NCBI RefSeq assembly: GCF_017368795.1
Contig: NZ_JAFNLL010000012.1
Coordinates: 62,001 to 126,000 of the forward strand
DNA from: Arthrobacter cavernae
GTDB lineage: Bacteria > Actinomycetota > Actinomycetes > Actinomycetales > Micrococcaceae
Direction of reading: 5' to 3'
DNA: 64,000 bases
The notes under the pieces are model-generated. The model did no database searches. It had not been told where the DNA came from and was given only the letters and a program-made list of their open reading frames with translations. Shown in pieces: positions 41,772-51,220 of the stretch (positions within the stretch are counted from its first letter, which is position 1; each line of letters opens with the position of its first letter). Position numbers and translations under genes: made by a program.

Positions 41772-42305
41772 GTGCTACTCAAGGCCTGGGACCGACTCGG
41801 GGTCATCTTCTACAACTTCTTTGCCACCCATGTGCCCTCCCATGCCTTTCGGCTGGCCGTCCTGAGGCTCTGGGGCGCCACCATCGGCACGGGCAGCAGC
41901 GTGTTCCGCGGCACCACCGTGCTGGGCATCCGCAACATCACCATCGGGGACAGCGTGGGCATCGGCTTCCGCTGCCTGCTGGACGCCCGCGGCGGGCTCA
42001 GCATCGGCAGCAATGTGGTGATCGCCAGCGACGTCCATTTCATCACGGGAACCCACCTGCCGGACTCGGACACCTTCGACTACGTCCTGCTGCCCATCAC
42101 GGTGGGGGATTTCGCCTGGATCGCCAGCCGCGCCACGGTGCTGCCGGACGTCACCATCGGCAGGGGCGCCGTGGTGGGCGCCGGTTCGCTGGTCCGCAAG
42201 GACGTCGAAGAGATGAGCATCGTGGCGGGCATCCCCGCCAAGGTCCGCGGCACCCGCGAATCCGCGCTCAGCTACGATCCCTCCTACCGCCCCCTCTTCT
42301 TCTGA
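41772..42305 (+). CDS. Left-handed beta-helix (hexapeptide) acyltransferase, copy 2
   Basis: 177 residues from GTG 41772 with GGAGCC upstream. Same plan as copy 1: VIFYNFFATHVPSHAFRLAV, IGTGSSVFRGTTVLGIRNIT, FAWIASRATVLPDVTIGRGA, end LSYDPSYRPLFF. Two copies side by side suggest tandem duplication with later split in acceptor sugar or position. The stop overlaps the next start as TGATG. Confidence 0.85.
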   Translation: MLLKAWDRLGVIFYNFFATHVPSHAFRLAVLRLWGATIGTGSSVFRGTTVLGIRNITIGDSVGIGFRCLLDARGGLSIGSNVVIASDVHFITGTHLPDSDTFDYVLLPITVGDFAWIASRATVLPDVTIGRGAVVGAGSLVRKDVEEMSIVAGIPAKVRGTRESALSYDPSYRPLFF

Positions 42306-43468
42306 TGGCGGACCACATGGCGGACTTCTCCGGCCACCGGCTCATCTACCTGGCCCCGCACACCGGAACCAGCGGTGTAGGCGACTACGCCGATGACTTC
42401 ATTGCCGCCGTCGGGCCCCATTTCGCACAGGTGCGCGAATACCGGCACGGCGCCCCGGGCGCTGACAGCGTGCTGGACATCCTGCGGCACCGCCGTGAGC
42501 TGCGCCGCATCATCGCGGAGGCGCCGGACATCCCCACGATCGTCCATTCGGAGCAGAGCGGCGGCGCGGTGGTCCCGTTCTGGGCCACGCTGGGGCTCCG
42601 CAACGTCACAGTCACCGCCACGGTGCACGATCCCCCCTACCCGGTCTGGTGGCCGTTCCGCACGCGCCTCGTGGCGGCCTCGCGGGTGCTCAACCACGGC
42701 ATCCACCTGCCGCTGAGCAGGATCACGCCGTGGCTGGAGGCATGGGCCGGCAAGTCCCGCACGCTCTTCACCCTCAGCTCGCTGGGCGCCCGCAGGCTCC
42801 AGTCGGTCATGAAGGGTTCCACGGTCATCCCCACGGCCTTGTTCGTTCCCGAACGCCCTGCGCTGGCTCCCGTTGCCGAGCGGCCGCTGGCCGTCGGCCT
42901 GTTCGGTTATGTGTACCGCGGCAAGGGCTTCGACGGCCTCGCGGCGCTGCGTGAAGCGCTCGACGACGACATCACCATCCGGATCGCCGGCCGCGGCACC
43001 GAGGTGCTCGAGTCGATGCCGGGCGTTGAGGTGCTCGGCGAAGTCAATGGCCCGGAGGAGGACGCGTTCTTCAACTCCATCCGGATGCTCATGGTGCCCT
43101 ACAACGGCCGCACCTCCTACGGCCGCGAGGCCTTCCCCGCCGCCAGCACGGTCACGCGGTCCATCGCCTACCAAACGCCGGTGCTCGCCCGCGCCTACGG
43201 TTCCCTGCGGGAACTCGAAGCTGAAGGTGGCTCCGTAGTGGTCGACGGCGGCGCGGAGGAGATCTGTGCTGCCGCCAATGCGCTGCTGCGGGATGACGCG
43301 AAACTGGCTGAGCTGCAGGAGAGTGCCCTGCAGCTCAAGGAGAAGTGGTCCGTGGCCAATGTGACGTCCACCTTCCTGGCAGGCTGGGCCGCTGCCGCGG
43401 GCCTCGCCCCGGCTCCGAACGCCGCGTCCCTGGTCGGCGCCGGCGGCAAGAGCGGGAACCCCGCATGA
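42305..43468 (+). CDS. Glycosyltransferase family protein
   Basis: 387 residues. RLIYLAPHTGTSGVGDYADD at the N-terminus and AVGLFGYVYRGKGFDGLAAL with MVPYNGRTSYGREAFPAAST at the C-terminal half fit a GT-B fold glycosyltransferase; the C-terminal end SIAYQTPVLARAYGSLREL is where GT4-like enzymes bind the donor. Donor and acceptor are unknown. ATG 42305 overlaps the previous stop; ATG 42317 is an alternative. Stop overlaps the next start (ATGA). Confidence 0.8.
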   Translation: MADHMADFSGHRLIYLAPHTGTSGVGDYADDFIAAVGPHFAQVREYRHGAPGADSVLDILRHRRELRRIIAEAPDIPTIVHSEQSGGAVVPFWATLGLRNVTVTATVHDPPYPVWWPFRTRLVAASRVLNHGIHLPLSRITPWLEAWAGKSRTLFTLSSLGARRLQSVMKGSTVIPTALFVPERPALAPVAERPLAVGLFGYVYRGKGFDGLAALREALDDDITIRIAGRGTEVLESMPGVEVLGEVNGPEEDAFFNSIRMLMVPYNGRTSYGREAFPAASTVTRSIAYQTPVLARAYGSLRELEAEGGSVVVDGGAEEICAAANALLRDDAKLAELQESALQLKEKWSVANVTSTFLAGWAAAAGLAPAPNAASLVGAGGKSGNPA

Positions 43469-44673
43469 TCCGCCGCCTGCTCAAGGAAAACCTGATCAGC
43501 CAGAATCTGCTCAAGGCGGGGATGGCGGCCTCGTGGATCGTGGCCGGCAGGGTCATGGGGCTGGCCTGGACCACCGCGATGATCGTCTCGCTCGGCATTT
43601 CCGATTACGGCCGCTACGCCATGGCATTGTCCTTTGCCGCGATCATCGCGGCACCCCTGGACAATCCCTTCCTGGTCCGTTCGCTGCGCAGCAGCGATGC
43701 ACTGTTCCGTGCGGAGCGAACCGGCCGCGCACTCCTGGGCATCGGCCTGTTCCTTGCCGGGCTCCTCGCCTACGGCCAGTTCTTTGTGGCTGGCTTCGCC
43801 CTCATGGTGGCTGGCGGGGAGATCGCCTTCAACGCGTTCAAGAGCGAGGCCCTGCGTAACGGCCATCCGAACATCATCATGCGTTGGGACGTGGTGCGCC
43901 AGGCGGCGTCCGTGGCCGGGGCCGCCGCCGTGGTGTATCTGGTGCCCGGACGCAACCTTGAGCTCGTGTGCCTGGCCTACCTGGCGCCCTATCTGGTGGT
44001 GGTGGCCCTGGCCGGCTTCTCGGCCAGGCAGTCGCGCCCCGGTTTCCCGGGCAGGTTCAAGGAATGGGCGCTCCTGTGGTCGGATGCGCTGATCGTGGCC
44101 CTCCACATCCAGGGGGACATTCTGCTGCTGGGCCTGCTGACCGACAGCACGGTTGCCGGATACTACTCGGTGGCATCCGTGGTGGTGATGGCGGTGGCCT
44201 CCTTCGGCCAGATGTACGCGCACACCTTCCACGAGCCGCTGAGAATGGCAGGCGGCCACCCCGCCGCCGGCCCGCGGGCACGGAGCATCGTCATTCTGTC
44301 CGGGCTCTTCGGACTCATGGTCCTGCTGGCAGGGCTGGCCCTCCTGGCCACGGGCATTGCCCCGGACGTAGCCACTGCGTTGATCATCCTGAGTGCCTTC
44401 ACGGTGCTGCGCTGCGTCACCCTGGTGATGACCACCGTCCTGTACGTCCAGAACCGTGACGGCCACCGAGTGGTGGGCGGCGGTTTGGCGGCCTTCGTGA
44501 AGCTGGGCCTCATTGCCGCCCTGGCACCCCTGGGTGCCGCGGGGGCCTCGCTGGCAGCGGTGGCCGGGGAAGCGGTCCTCGCCGCATGGTTTGGCTGGGC
44601 AGCAAACAAGGACCTCGAAAGATTGACGCCGCTAGAAGTCGAGTTGGAAACAGTGAAGGAAAGTACTCCGTGA
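43465..44673 (+). CDS. Polysaccharide flippase (Wzx-like), copy 1
   Basis: 402 residues, about 12 membrane segments (AGMAASWIVAGRVMGLAWTT, YGRYAMALSFAAIIAAPLDN, and so on), with the plan of Wzx/MATE-like exporters that move lipid-linked repeat units across the membrane. A positively charged N-terminus MIRRLLKENLISQN precedes the first helix. It lies among glycosyltransferase genes, overlapping both neighbours (ATGA and GTGA). A second, unrelated-looking flippase is at 58856. Confidence 0.85.
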   Translation: MIRRLLKENLISQNLLKAGMAASWIVAGRVMGLAWTTAMIVSLGISDYGRYAMALSFAAIIAAPLDNPFLVRSLRSSDALFRAERTGRALLGIGLFLAGLLAYGQFFVAGFALMVAGGEIAFNAFKSEALRNGHPNIIMRWDVVRQAASVAGAAAVVYLVPGRNLELVCLAYLAPYLVVVALAGFSARQSRPGFPGRFKEWALLWSDALIVALHIQGDILLLGLLTDSTVAGYYSVASVVVMAVASFGQMYAHTFHEPLRMAGGHPAAGPRARSIVILSGLFGLMVLLAGLALLATGIAPDVATALIILSAFTVLRCVTLVMTTVLYVQNRDGHRVVGGGLAAFVKLGLIAALAPLGAAGASLAAVAGEAVLAAWFGWAANKDLERLTPLEVELETVKESTP

Positions 44674-45776
44674 AGAAGGCAACATTTCTGCTCTCCAAGG
44701 ATCCCAGCACCACACACGGCGGTGACCTGACGTTGTCCCGCCTGCTGGTGGACCTCGCCCGCGAATCGGCTGAAGTGGATCTGCTGTGCTTGTCCTACGA
44801 GCCCTCTTCCACCACGGACGGCCTGCGCCGGGTGCAGAAGCCGGACGTCAGCCTGGCCCGCATCGCCGCGCGGAGCCTGCGGGACAACATGAGCCTGGTC
44901 CACACCCGCTTCAACGTGGACGCCTACGCCGAGGCCCTCGATGAGATCGACTCGGACATCTTCATCGCGGACCACAGCTACATGGCCGAGCCCTACCTGC
45001 GCTCGCGCCACCATGGCTCCGATGCCAAGCTCCTGGTCAACACGGTGATCTCCGAATCCCTGGTGTGGACCGCCACCCGCGGCATCGTGGGCAAGCTGGA
45101 CGCCCCCCGCATCCGCCGCGATGAGTTGCGCGTGGCCCTGGCCGCGCATGCCGTGGGCACGTACGACGAGGAAGAGGCCCAGGACTACCGGCAGAACGGC
45201 GTGGAAAGCGTCCACTGGCTGGATGTCACCCTGCCGCCCAACACCAAGATCGACGTCGCGTCCACGGGCCGCCGGCTCGTGTTCCTGGGCGACCGCACAT
45301 GGCCGCCCAACCAGGAGGCCTTCAAGATCCTCATTGACTGGTGGCCGTCCATTGCGGAAGGCATCCCGGGCGCCGAGCTTCTGGTGGTTGGCAAGCGTTC
45401 CCCGGAGAAGCTCAAGGTGGATCTGCCCCAGGGCATGGTGGACGTCGGCTTCGCGGATGACCTCATTGCCACCCTCGGCTCCTGCCGCGCGCTGATTGCC
45501 CCGGTGATCACCGGCGGCGGCGTGCGCGTCAAGATCCTGGACTCTGTCAGCCGCGGTTTGCCCCTGGTTGGCACTACGCCGGCGGTCGGTTCGCTGGCCC
45601 CCGTGTTCCAGCTCCCCACCTTCGACGCCAAGGACGACTTCGTGGCCCGGTGCCGCGAGTTCCTGCTGGACGCTTCCACCGCGGCTGCCGAAGGCGAGCG
45701 GCTGTACGAACTGAATGCGCACCGCTGGAACAGCGGCGCACCGCAGTCCACGGTGCAGAACTGGCTGAACGCTTGA
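44670..45776 (+). CDS. Glycosyltransferase (GT4-like C-terminal donor domain)
   Basis: 368 residues from GTG 44670. KKATFLLSKDPSTTHGGDLT is the N-terminal acceptor part; LVFLGDRTWPPNQEAFKILI, AELLVVGKRSPEKLKVDLP and IAPVITGGGVRVKILDSVSR are donor-site motifs of the glycosyltransferase-1 type (GGG-R-K-E/D pattern near the C-terminus). Linkage made is unknown. Overlaps the flippase (GTGA) and the polymerase (TTGA) genes. Confidence 0.82.
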   Translation: MKKATFLLSKDPSTTHGGDLTLSRLLVDLARESAEVDLLCLSYEPSSTTDGLRRVQKPDVSLARIAARSLRDNMSLVHTRFNVDAYAEALDEIDSDIFIADHSYMAEPYLRSRHHGSDAKLLVNTVISESLVWTATRGIVGKLDAPRIRRDELRVALAAHAVGTYDEEEAQDYRQNGVESVHWLDVTLPPNTKIDVASTGRRLVFLGDRTWPPNQEAFKILIDWWPSIAEGIPGAELLVVGKRSPEKLKVDLPQGMVDVGFADDLIATLGSCRALIAPVITGGGVRVKILDSVSRGLPLVGTTPAVGSLAPVFQLPTFDAKDDFVARCREFLLDASTAAAEGERLYELNAHRWNSGAPQSTVQNWLNA

Positions 45777-47167
45777 ACAAAATGCTCGTTCTGGCGGCAG
45801 CCCTGGCCGCGCTGCTGGCGGGTTTCCTGGTGGGGGACCCGTTCAGCGGCGGCCGGATCCTGGCCGCCGTGATGGTGGGGCTGCCGTGGCTTGTCTACAT
45901 TGCGGCGACACGGCCCAGGATCATCTATGGCGCCCTGGCCCTGGCCTTGTCCATGCTGCCCTTCGGCGTGGTTCCCGGAACCCCGCTGCCACTGGTGCTG
46001 CTGTTGGCCGTCAGCGCCGCCTTGGCCGCAGTCCTGCGACCGCGAAGGCCCGGGGCACGGATCCCCGCCATGGCGTGGTGCATCATCGTGCTGATGACGG
46101 TCGGCGGCATTTCCATGGCCGTCACGTACGTGGGCAGTTTTGACCTGGCGGAATTCGCCAAGTGGCTGATTGCGACGTCGGCGGGGCTTTCAGTTTTGCG
46201 GCTGGACCGGCCGGAGCGGGCCGCCTTTGGCCGGCTCTTTGTGTATGGCTCGGTGGCCGCTGCCGTGTTTGGCCTCTTTGGTGTGCTGGTGGACAAGTCC
46301 GGGCAGGCCATGAGGCTGCTCAGCATTTTCGGGTACCAGTCAGGCGAGTCCACGCTGCGGTTTGTGTTCGGCTCCACGGAACAGTCAACGCGGCTCACGG
46401 GCACGTATGTGGACCCCAACGCGGGGGGACTGTTCCTGTATGTGGCGCTGTTCCTGGCCCTGGCAATGTTGCGGGGGCCGCGGCTTGTCATTGCTGGCGG
46501 AATCCTGGCCACCGCCCTGACCCTGACCCTGAGCCGTGCGGCCATCTTTTCCGCCGTCGTGGCTCTCCTCGTGTTCTTCGCCTTCCAGAGCATGCGGCTG
46601 AGCGGACGCATCAAGACGCTCGGCGTGGGCGCCGCGGCTTCCGCCGCGCTGTTCGCCGTCCCCGAGGTCCAGAACCGGATCTTTGACTCATTCGGCAATT
46701 CCGACGCCGGTTCGTCCGCCCGCTCTGAGGCCTTGGCCAACTTCCCGGGGCACATGGAGGGGCATTGGCTGTTCGGACTGGGCTGGGGCCGCATTGAGTT
46801 CCGCGACGCCGAGGCCGGCTTCCTGGTGAACCACGTGGCCAATGCTCCGCTGCTGTCCATCTACCGCGGCGGGCTGGTGACCGGCCTGGTCTTCTGCACG
46901 CTGCTGATCGTGGGCCTGGTGCTGGCCGTGAAGGGTCTTCGCGGGGCCGACACCGCAGCCGGCTACGTGGGCGCAGCCTTCATTGGCCTCGTGTTGGTGG
47001 CACTGCAGCTCGACTTCCCCGTGGTCACCATTCCGCCGGTGGCCACCCTCTTCGCCGTACTTCTGGGCTTCCTTCCGAGGTCCGAGGACTTTCCCATTAA
47101 GGACAAAGTGAGCATGGAACTTACAATCGTGCCGGCGCCCCGGCGCCTGGTGAAGGTGCCTGCGTGA
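45773..47167 (+). CDS. O-antigen polymerase/ligase-like membrane protein (Wzy), copy 1
   Basis: About 464 residues with 11-12 membrane segments and a large outside loop around residues 310-360 (IFDSFGNSDAGSSARSEALA, then GHWLFGLGWGRIEFRDAEAG), as in Wzy polymerases and WaaL-type ligases. TTG 45773 overlaps the previous stop (TTGA), matching the spacing habit of this operon; ATG 45782 is the alternative. It would join exported repeat units into a polymer. Low sequence conservation of the family limits certainty. Confidence 0.8.
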   Translation: MNKMLVLAAALAALLAGFLVGDPFSGGRILAAVMVGLPWLVYIAATRPRIIYGALALALSMLPFGVVPGTPLPLVLLLAVSAALAAVLRPRRPGARIPAMAWCIIVLMTVGGISMAVTYVGSFDLAEFAKWLIATSAGLSVLRLDRPERAAFGRLFVYGSVAAAVFGLFGVLVDKSGQAMRLLSIFGYQSGESTLRFVFGSTEQSTRLTGTYVDPNAGGLFLYVALFLALAMLRGPRLVIAGGILATALTLTLSRAAIFSAVVALLVFFAFQSMRLSGRIKTLGVGAAASAALFAVPEVQNRIFDSFGNSDAGSSARSEALANFPGHMEGHWLFGLGWGRIEFRDAEAGFLVNHVANAPLLSIYRGGLVTGLVFCTLLIVGLVLAVKGLRGADTAAGYVGAAFIGLVLVALQLDFPVVTIPPVATLFAVLLGFLPRSEDFPIKDKVSMELTIVPAPRRLVKVPA

Positions 47168-48498
47168 GCCGGCAGCTGGCCCGTTCCCAGGGGCCCAACG
47201 CCGCAACGGCCAAAACCGCCGGCGCGGCCTCAGGCCGCCTGCCTGGGCTGGAAGGCACCCGCGGGCTCCTGGCGCTCATGGTGGTCCTTGTGCACACGGC
47301 GGCATTGCTCACGCCGGGAGTCACGGAAGCCACCAAGGTGGGTTACCTGGGCAACCTCATCGTTTTCTTCCACGTGCTTTCCGCGTTTTTCATCTACATG
47401 CCGTTTCTCTCGGCCTTGGTGGACGGGAAGAAATTCCCCAGCGTCAGTGTCTACGCCGTAAACCGCGGGCTCCGTGTTTTTCCGGCGTACATCGTGGCAT
47501 TTGCCGTGGCCAACTTTATTTTCCGATCCGTGTACGTGACCAACGCGTACGAAACATCCGCTCCGCGCACGGACCAGGGCAGCGGAATGATCACCGATCC
47601 CATCACGATTCTGTTGCACCTGACGTTGCTGCAGAACTATCTGCCATCCGGGCTGCAGACGGGGATCAATCCCTCGTGGACCCTCACCATGGAGATCGCT
47701 TTCTATTTGGTGCTGCCGCTCCTTTCACTGGGATGTTTTGCCCTGCGAAAGCGGACCACCTGGAGTCCTTGGCTAATAGCCCTCCTTCCCGCCGCCATTT
47801 TCCTGGTGGTGGGCGTTGCTTGCCGCATCATCGCGGGATTGTCCCTGGCCTGGTTGCCCGGGCTCAGTCCGTTGCAGGCCGAGTGGGGCGCCAACTGGCA
47901 TGCGGTCTTCGCCAGGAGCCTGTTCCTGTGGTCGGACAACTTTGCCTTCGGCCTGGCCGCGGCGGTGCTGTACGTGGCCTTCAAGCGCGGCCTCGTGCAG
48001 CGACTGCCTGCCCTGCGGCTGCTGTTGGCGGCTGCTTTGGTGCTTGGACTGATCGCCTCGGCCGCCACGCTCCTGCTGCAGCCGCGCTACCTGCCCACGG
48101 TGCTCTCGGCGGCGTCCGCCGTGGCCGTACTGCTGCTGGTTCTCCCCAACCGGGGCGGAAATGCTCCCTTTGCGGCCTTGGCCTTGGACATCAAGCCGCT
48201 CAAGTATCTGGGCGACATTTCGCTCAGCATCTACTTGTGGCACTATCCGGTCCTGCTGTTGGTCACTCGCTGGGGGACAGTCGGCGGTGACACCCTTGCC
48301 GGTGCCGCCTGGAACTATGGGCTGGTCACCGTAATCACGGTTGCGCTGGCGGCCTTGTCCTACCACCTCGTGGAGATGCCCGCCATGAAGCTCAGGCCAA
48401 GGCTGATCAAGAAGCCGGCGGCTTCCGCGGAGGCCTCGACGCCGGTGGAGACGCCCGTAGCTGAGCAGCCGGTGGCCGAACCCGCCGAATCCCGGTAA
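47164..48498 (+). CDS. Acyltransferase family 3 membrane protein (OafA-like)
   Basis: 444 residues with 10 membrane segments. PGLEGTRGLLALMVVLVHTA near residue 30 holds the conserved R and H pair of the acyltransferase-3 family; ISLSIYLWHYPVLLLVTRWG near the end is the second hallmark. Members O-acetylate cell-surface sugars in the membrane. The N- and C-termini are loose, Ala/Pro/Glu-rich. GTG start overlaps the polymerase stop. Last gene of the operon, before the hairpin at 48527. Confidence 0.88.
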   Translation: MSRQLARSQGPNAATAKTAGAASGRLPGLEGTRGLLALMVVLVHTAALLTPGVTEATKVGYLGNLIVFFHVLSAFFIYMPFLSALVDGKKFPSVSVYAVNRGLRVFPAYIVAFAVANFIFRSVYVTNAYETSAPRTDQGSGMITDPITILLHLTLLQNYLPSGLQTGINPSWTLTMEIAFYLVLPLLSLGCFALRKRTTWSPWLIALLPAAIFLVVGVACRIIAGLSLAWLPGLSPLQAEWGANWHAVFARSLFLWSDNFAFGLAAAVLYVAFKRGLVQRLPALRLLLAAALVLGLIASAATLLLQPRYLPTVLSAASAVAVLLLVLPNRGGNAPFAALALDIKPLKYLGDISLSIYLWHYPVLLLVTRWGTVGGDTLAGAAWNYGLVTVITVALAALSYHLVEMPAMKLRPRLIKKPAASAEASTPVETPVAEQPVAEPAESR

Positions 48499-48526
48499 TT
48501 GGCCGAACAGGTAATTTGGCCGAACA

Positions 48527-48568
48527 AATAAGAATGTCCCGGAGAATTCTCTCCGGGACATTCTTATT
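48527..48568. terminator. Perfect bidirectional terminator between the two glycan operons
   Basis: AATAAGAATGTCCCGGAGA (48527-48545) pairs without mismatch with TCTCCGGGACATTCTTATT (48550-48568) around ATTC. A/T ends on both sides let it stop transcription from the converging acyltransferase and anchored-protein genes. Confidence 0.88.
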
Positions 48569-48596
48569 TACGGAACCTGTTTCCTTGCGCTGGCTT

Positions 48597-49178
48597 TTAG
48601 GCCTCGGAGCGCTGGCGGCGGCGGGCAGCCACCACGGTAGCGGCACCTGCCAGCAATGCGCCGCCGCCCACGAGGGACCAGATCAGGATGTTGGAGTCGA
48701 TGCCGGTTTCGGCGAGCGCGCCGGACCCCGAGGCCGAACCGTTGCCATTACCGCCGGAACTCGCCGCAGTTGCGGAAACGGAGGCGCTTCCGTTGATGCT
48801 CTGGTCGGCGTTGACTGCGGTGATGAGGTAGGAGCCTGCCGTCGGGAGGAGGATGGACGCGGAGAGCTTGCCGCTGCCGTCAGCCGTTACGGAGGAAGTC
48901 ACAGGGGCTGTGGGAACGATGCCCCGGGCCGCGCCAACGGAGCCGGCTCCGCCGCCGCCGAATGCCTGCGCAGCTCCCGTCTGGGTGTTGGTGATGGTCA
49001 CTGCGTCAAAGGCCTTGAAGCCAGAGCAGCTGAAGGTAACAGAACTGGCTGCCGGGACGCTGGCGGCATCCACCACGCAGGGCGCTTGAGCTGCAGGGTA
49101 AGGCGCCGCAGTAGCAGCAGCGCCGGATACGAGAGCGACTGAACCGGCAAGGACGATTGTCGCGATGGTCTTTTTCAT
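48597..49178 (-). CDS. Cell-wall-anchored small protein with LAETG sorting signal, copy 1
   Basis: 193 residues from ATG 49178 (GGGGAG six bases upstream). Signal peptide at residues 1-25 (MKKTIATIVLAGSVALVSGA, then AATAA); a beta-rich middle domain (about 26-125) with one Cys pair; a Ser/Gly/Asn-rich spacer; then LAETG (155-159), a membrane helix (ILIWSLVGGGALLAGAATVV) and RRR. LAxTG is the signal used by class E sortases of high-GC Gram-positives. No sortase gene is in the window. Paralogue at 53580. The DUF4012 gene lies upstream on the same strand. Confidence 0.85.
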   Translation of the reverse strand: MKKTIATIVLAGSVALVSGAAATAAPYPAAQAPCVVDAASVPAASSVTFSCSGFKAFDAVTITNTQTGAAQAFGGGGAGSVGAARGIVPTAPVTSSVTADGSGKLSASILLPTAGSYLITAVNADQSINGSASVSATAASSGGNGNGSASGSGALAETGIDSNILIWSLVGGGALLAGAATVVAARRRQRSEA

Positions 49179-49345
49179 CATTGACTCCCCAAATATAATG
49201 TAAGGAATATCGCGCTATCAATTAATTCTCTGCCGCGATTGGATCCGACCGCGGTCCGCGATTCCTCTAAAAACTATCATGTGTCATCGGCCACAACCAA
49301 TTTGACTGTGAACTTTACCTATAATTCACAAAGTTTACAAACATG

Positions 49346-51220
49346 TCAAGCGCATGGCCTGGACCGCATGGCCTGGACAACCTCCGCACGGTCCTGGATG
49401 GTTGGCGTCACAGTCAATTGCGGGGCTTCAAACCGGGAGACCTGGTCGAAGCTGACTTCCGTTGTGGCGGATTCGCCGGGCGCCAGCTGGACCGTCATGG
49501 TGCCAACGGGTCGCTCCAGTTGCCTGAAAGAGCCCACAGGCGCCGGCTGGCCGTTTAGGCTCGCCTCGGACAGCTCTGACTCTGCCGGTCCGTAGACGGC
49601 CACCACTGTGCGCACGTTGCCCGGTTTGACACCCCAGTTTCCGTCGCCCGTCACGTATTTTGGCAGGGACGTACCCGCATCCAACGGCGCACTATTGGTT
49701 AGTGTGACTTTTGCTGTGTAACCGGAAGCTCCATCGGGGGTGCACGTCTGAATTAATTGCACGCTTCGCTTGACGTAATAGTCCATTTTGGCGCCGGTGC
49801 CGTCATTGAAATAGACGCCAAAGGCCGCACCCGGGACGCTCGGTCCCGAAATCGCCCCGCCGATGGGAAGCTGCTGGATGATCCCCTGTTCCTGGCTGCG
49901 CCCGGACCACATCAGCAAGCGGCCGTCGGCGGCGCTGGCGGAGACCGACTTGATCAATTCTTCCGCTGACCCTTGGCCCCCGGCCACGGCATTGAAGACG
50001 TTCCGGGCCACGGCGTCGAAGTAGTCGTCTTGTTCCTCCGGGTCAGGAAGCTGGGCATAGGCATCCGAGAGCAGGGTCTTCATGAGGTTGTCATGGGCCA
50101 GCCGCGTGGCCAGGGCTCCGCTGGACGTTGCCGAAACCGTGCCGGCGGGGATTTCCACGGGCCCCGTTGCCAGCAGGAGCCGGGCCATTGCCATGGTGTC
50201 CACCGCCAGGACGCCGTCGATCACTTGGCCGGGATGGCGCGTCTCCCACATCGTCTTGGCTGTTGCCGCGGCGGTGGGGAAGTCGGGGGTGGTGTTGACG
50301 TCCTGCATGTACGTTCCGAGGCGGTCCGTGAAAATGGCGGTCTGGGCGGGGTCCACGGGGACGGCTGGCGTGAAGGCGCCCAGCTCCGAGGCGGCGGCCT
50401 GTGCCTCCATCCGGATCTTGCCGTGATCCGCCCGGATCACGGCAAGCGCGCCCGGGATGCCGCCGCTTGCCCTGACCTCGGCGTTGTTCTGGATCAGGAC
50501 CAGGTAGTTCCGGGGACCCTCCCCGCCCATCATCGCCGGGAGAAGTTGCACCGCTCCGGCCGCTGAGTTGAGCGAAAGCCGGACGTCATTGAGTTTGGCC
50601 CGGGTGTCCACGAGGGGGTCCCGGACTGGCGGCAGCAGGCCCCCTGCGTCGATGGACTCAAGGCGGTCATGGGCAAGCTGGACGGTCTTGGCTGCGGCGA
50701 TGATGCTGGGTGAGGTGTTCCGGATCGGTTCCAGGCTGATTTGCCCGTCCACCGGTGTCATCGCTTCCCAATCGAGGGAACCGAAGGCCCGGATCATGGG
50801 GGCCGCCGCGAGCCGCGCTATGTCGTCCGCGGCCTTGGCCACCTCGGCGCCGGCGGCCAGATTGGGGCCGAGACCGGGAAGCAGGCTGGCGGCCGACCAC
50901 AGGGGGTCGCCGGCCGCCTGGCGGGCCTTGGCGGTGTGGCCCTGCAGCGCGGCGAGGGTCTGGCTTGCACCCGCCGTGTCGTTGGCCAGCACCTGCTCCT
51001 TGAGCTGCGGCAACAATGCGGAGGCGCTCTCCAGGCCGTCCTTGAGCTGGAGTCCCTGGTAACCGATCCATGCCGTCGCGGCGCCCAATACTGCGGCAAC
51101 GGCAGCGCTGCTCAGCGCCACGCGGATCACACGACTGCGGCGCTGGAGGATCTTGCGCCGCTGGACGGTGCGGCGGCGTCGCACTTCGGTACGAACGCCG
51201 GCGTCCGGCGTCGCGGGCAT
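49346..51220 (-). CDS. DUF4012 membrane protein, copy 1
   Basis: 624 residues. A basic N-terminal region (VRRRRTVQRRKILQRRSRVI) is followed by one membrane segment (VALSSAAVAAVLGAATAWIG), then a long extracytoplasmic part with a helical stretch (residues 70-200) and the DUF4012 core: YLVLIQNNAEVRASGGIPGA, LGTYMQDVNTTPDFPTAAAT and DGVLAVDTMAMARLLLATGP. The function of the family is unknown. ATG 51220 overlaps the kinase stop (TAATG). Similar in length and all motifs to the copy at 54358-56229. Confidence 0.82.
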   Translation of the reverse strand: MPATPDAGVRTEVRRRRTVQRRKILQRRSRVIRVALSSAAVAAVLGAATAWIGYQGLQLKDGLESASALLPQLKEQVLANDTAGASQTLAALQGHTAKARQAAGDPLWSAASLLPGLGPNLAAGAEVAKAADDIARLAAAPMIRAFGSLDWEAMTPVDGQISLEPIRNTSPSIIAAAKTVQLAHDRLESIDAGGLLPPVRDPLVDTRAKLNDVRLSLNSAAGAVQLLPAMMGGEGPRNYLVLIQNNAEVRASGGIPGALAVIRADHGKIRMEAQAAASELGAFTPAVPVDPAQTAIFTDRLGTYMQDVNTTPDFPTAAATAKTMWETRHPGQVIDGVLAVDTMAMARLLLATGPVEIPAGTVSATSSGALATRLAHDNLMKTLLSDAYAQLPDPEEQDDYFDAVARNVFNAVAGGQGSAEELIKSVSASAADGRLLMWSGRSQEQGIIQQLPIGGAISGPSVPGAAFGVYFNDGTGAKMDYYVKRSVQLIQTCTPDGASGYTAKVTLTNSAPLDAGTSLPKYVTGDGNWGVKPGNVRTVVAVYGPAESELSEASLNGQPAPVGSFRQLERPVGTMTVQLAPGESATTEVSFDQVSRFEAPQLTVTPTIQDRAEVVQAMRSRPCA

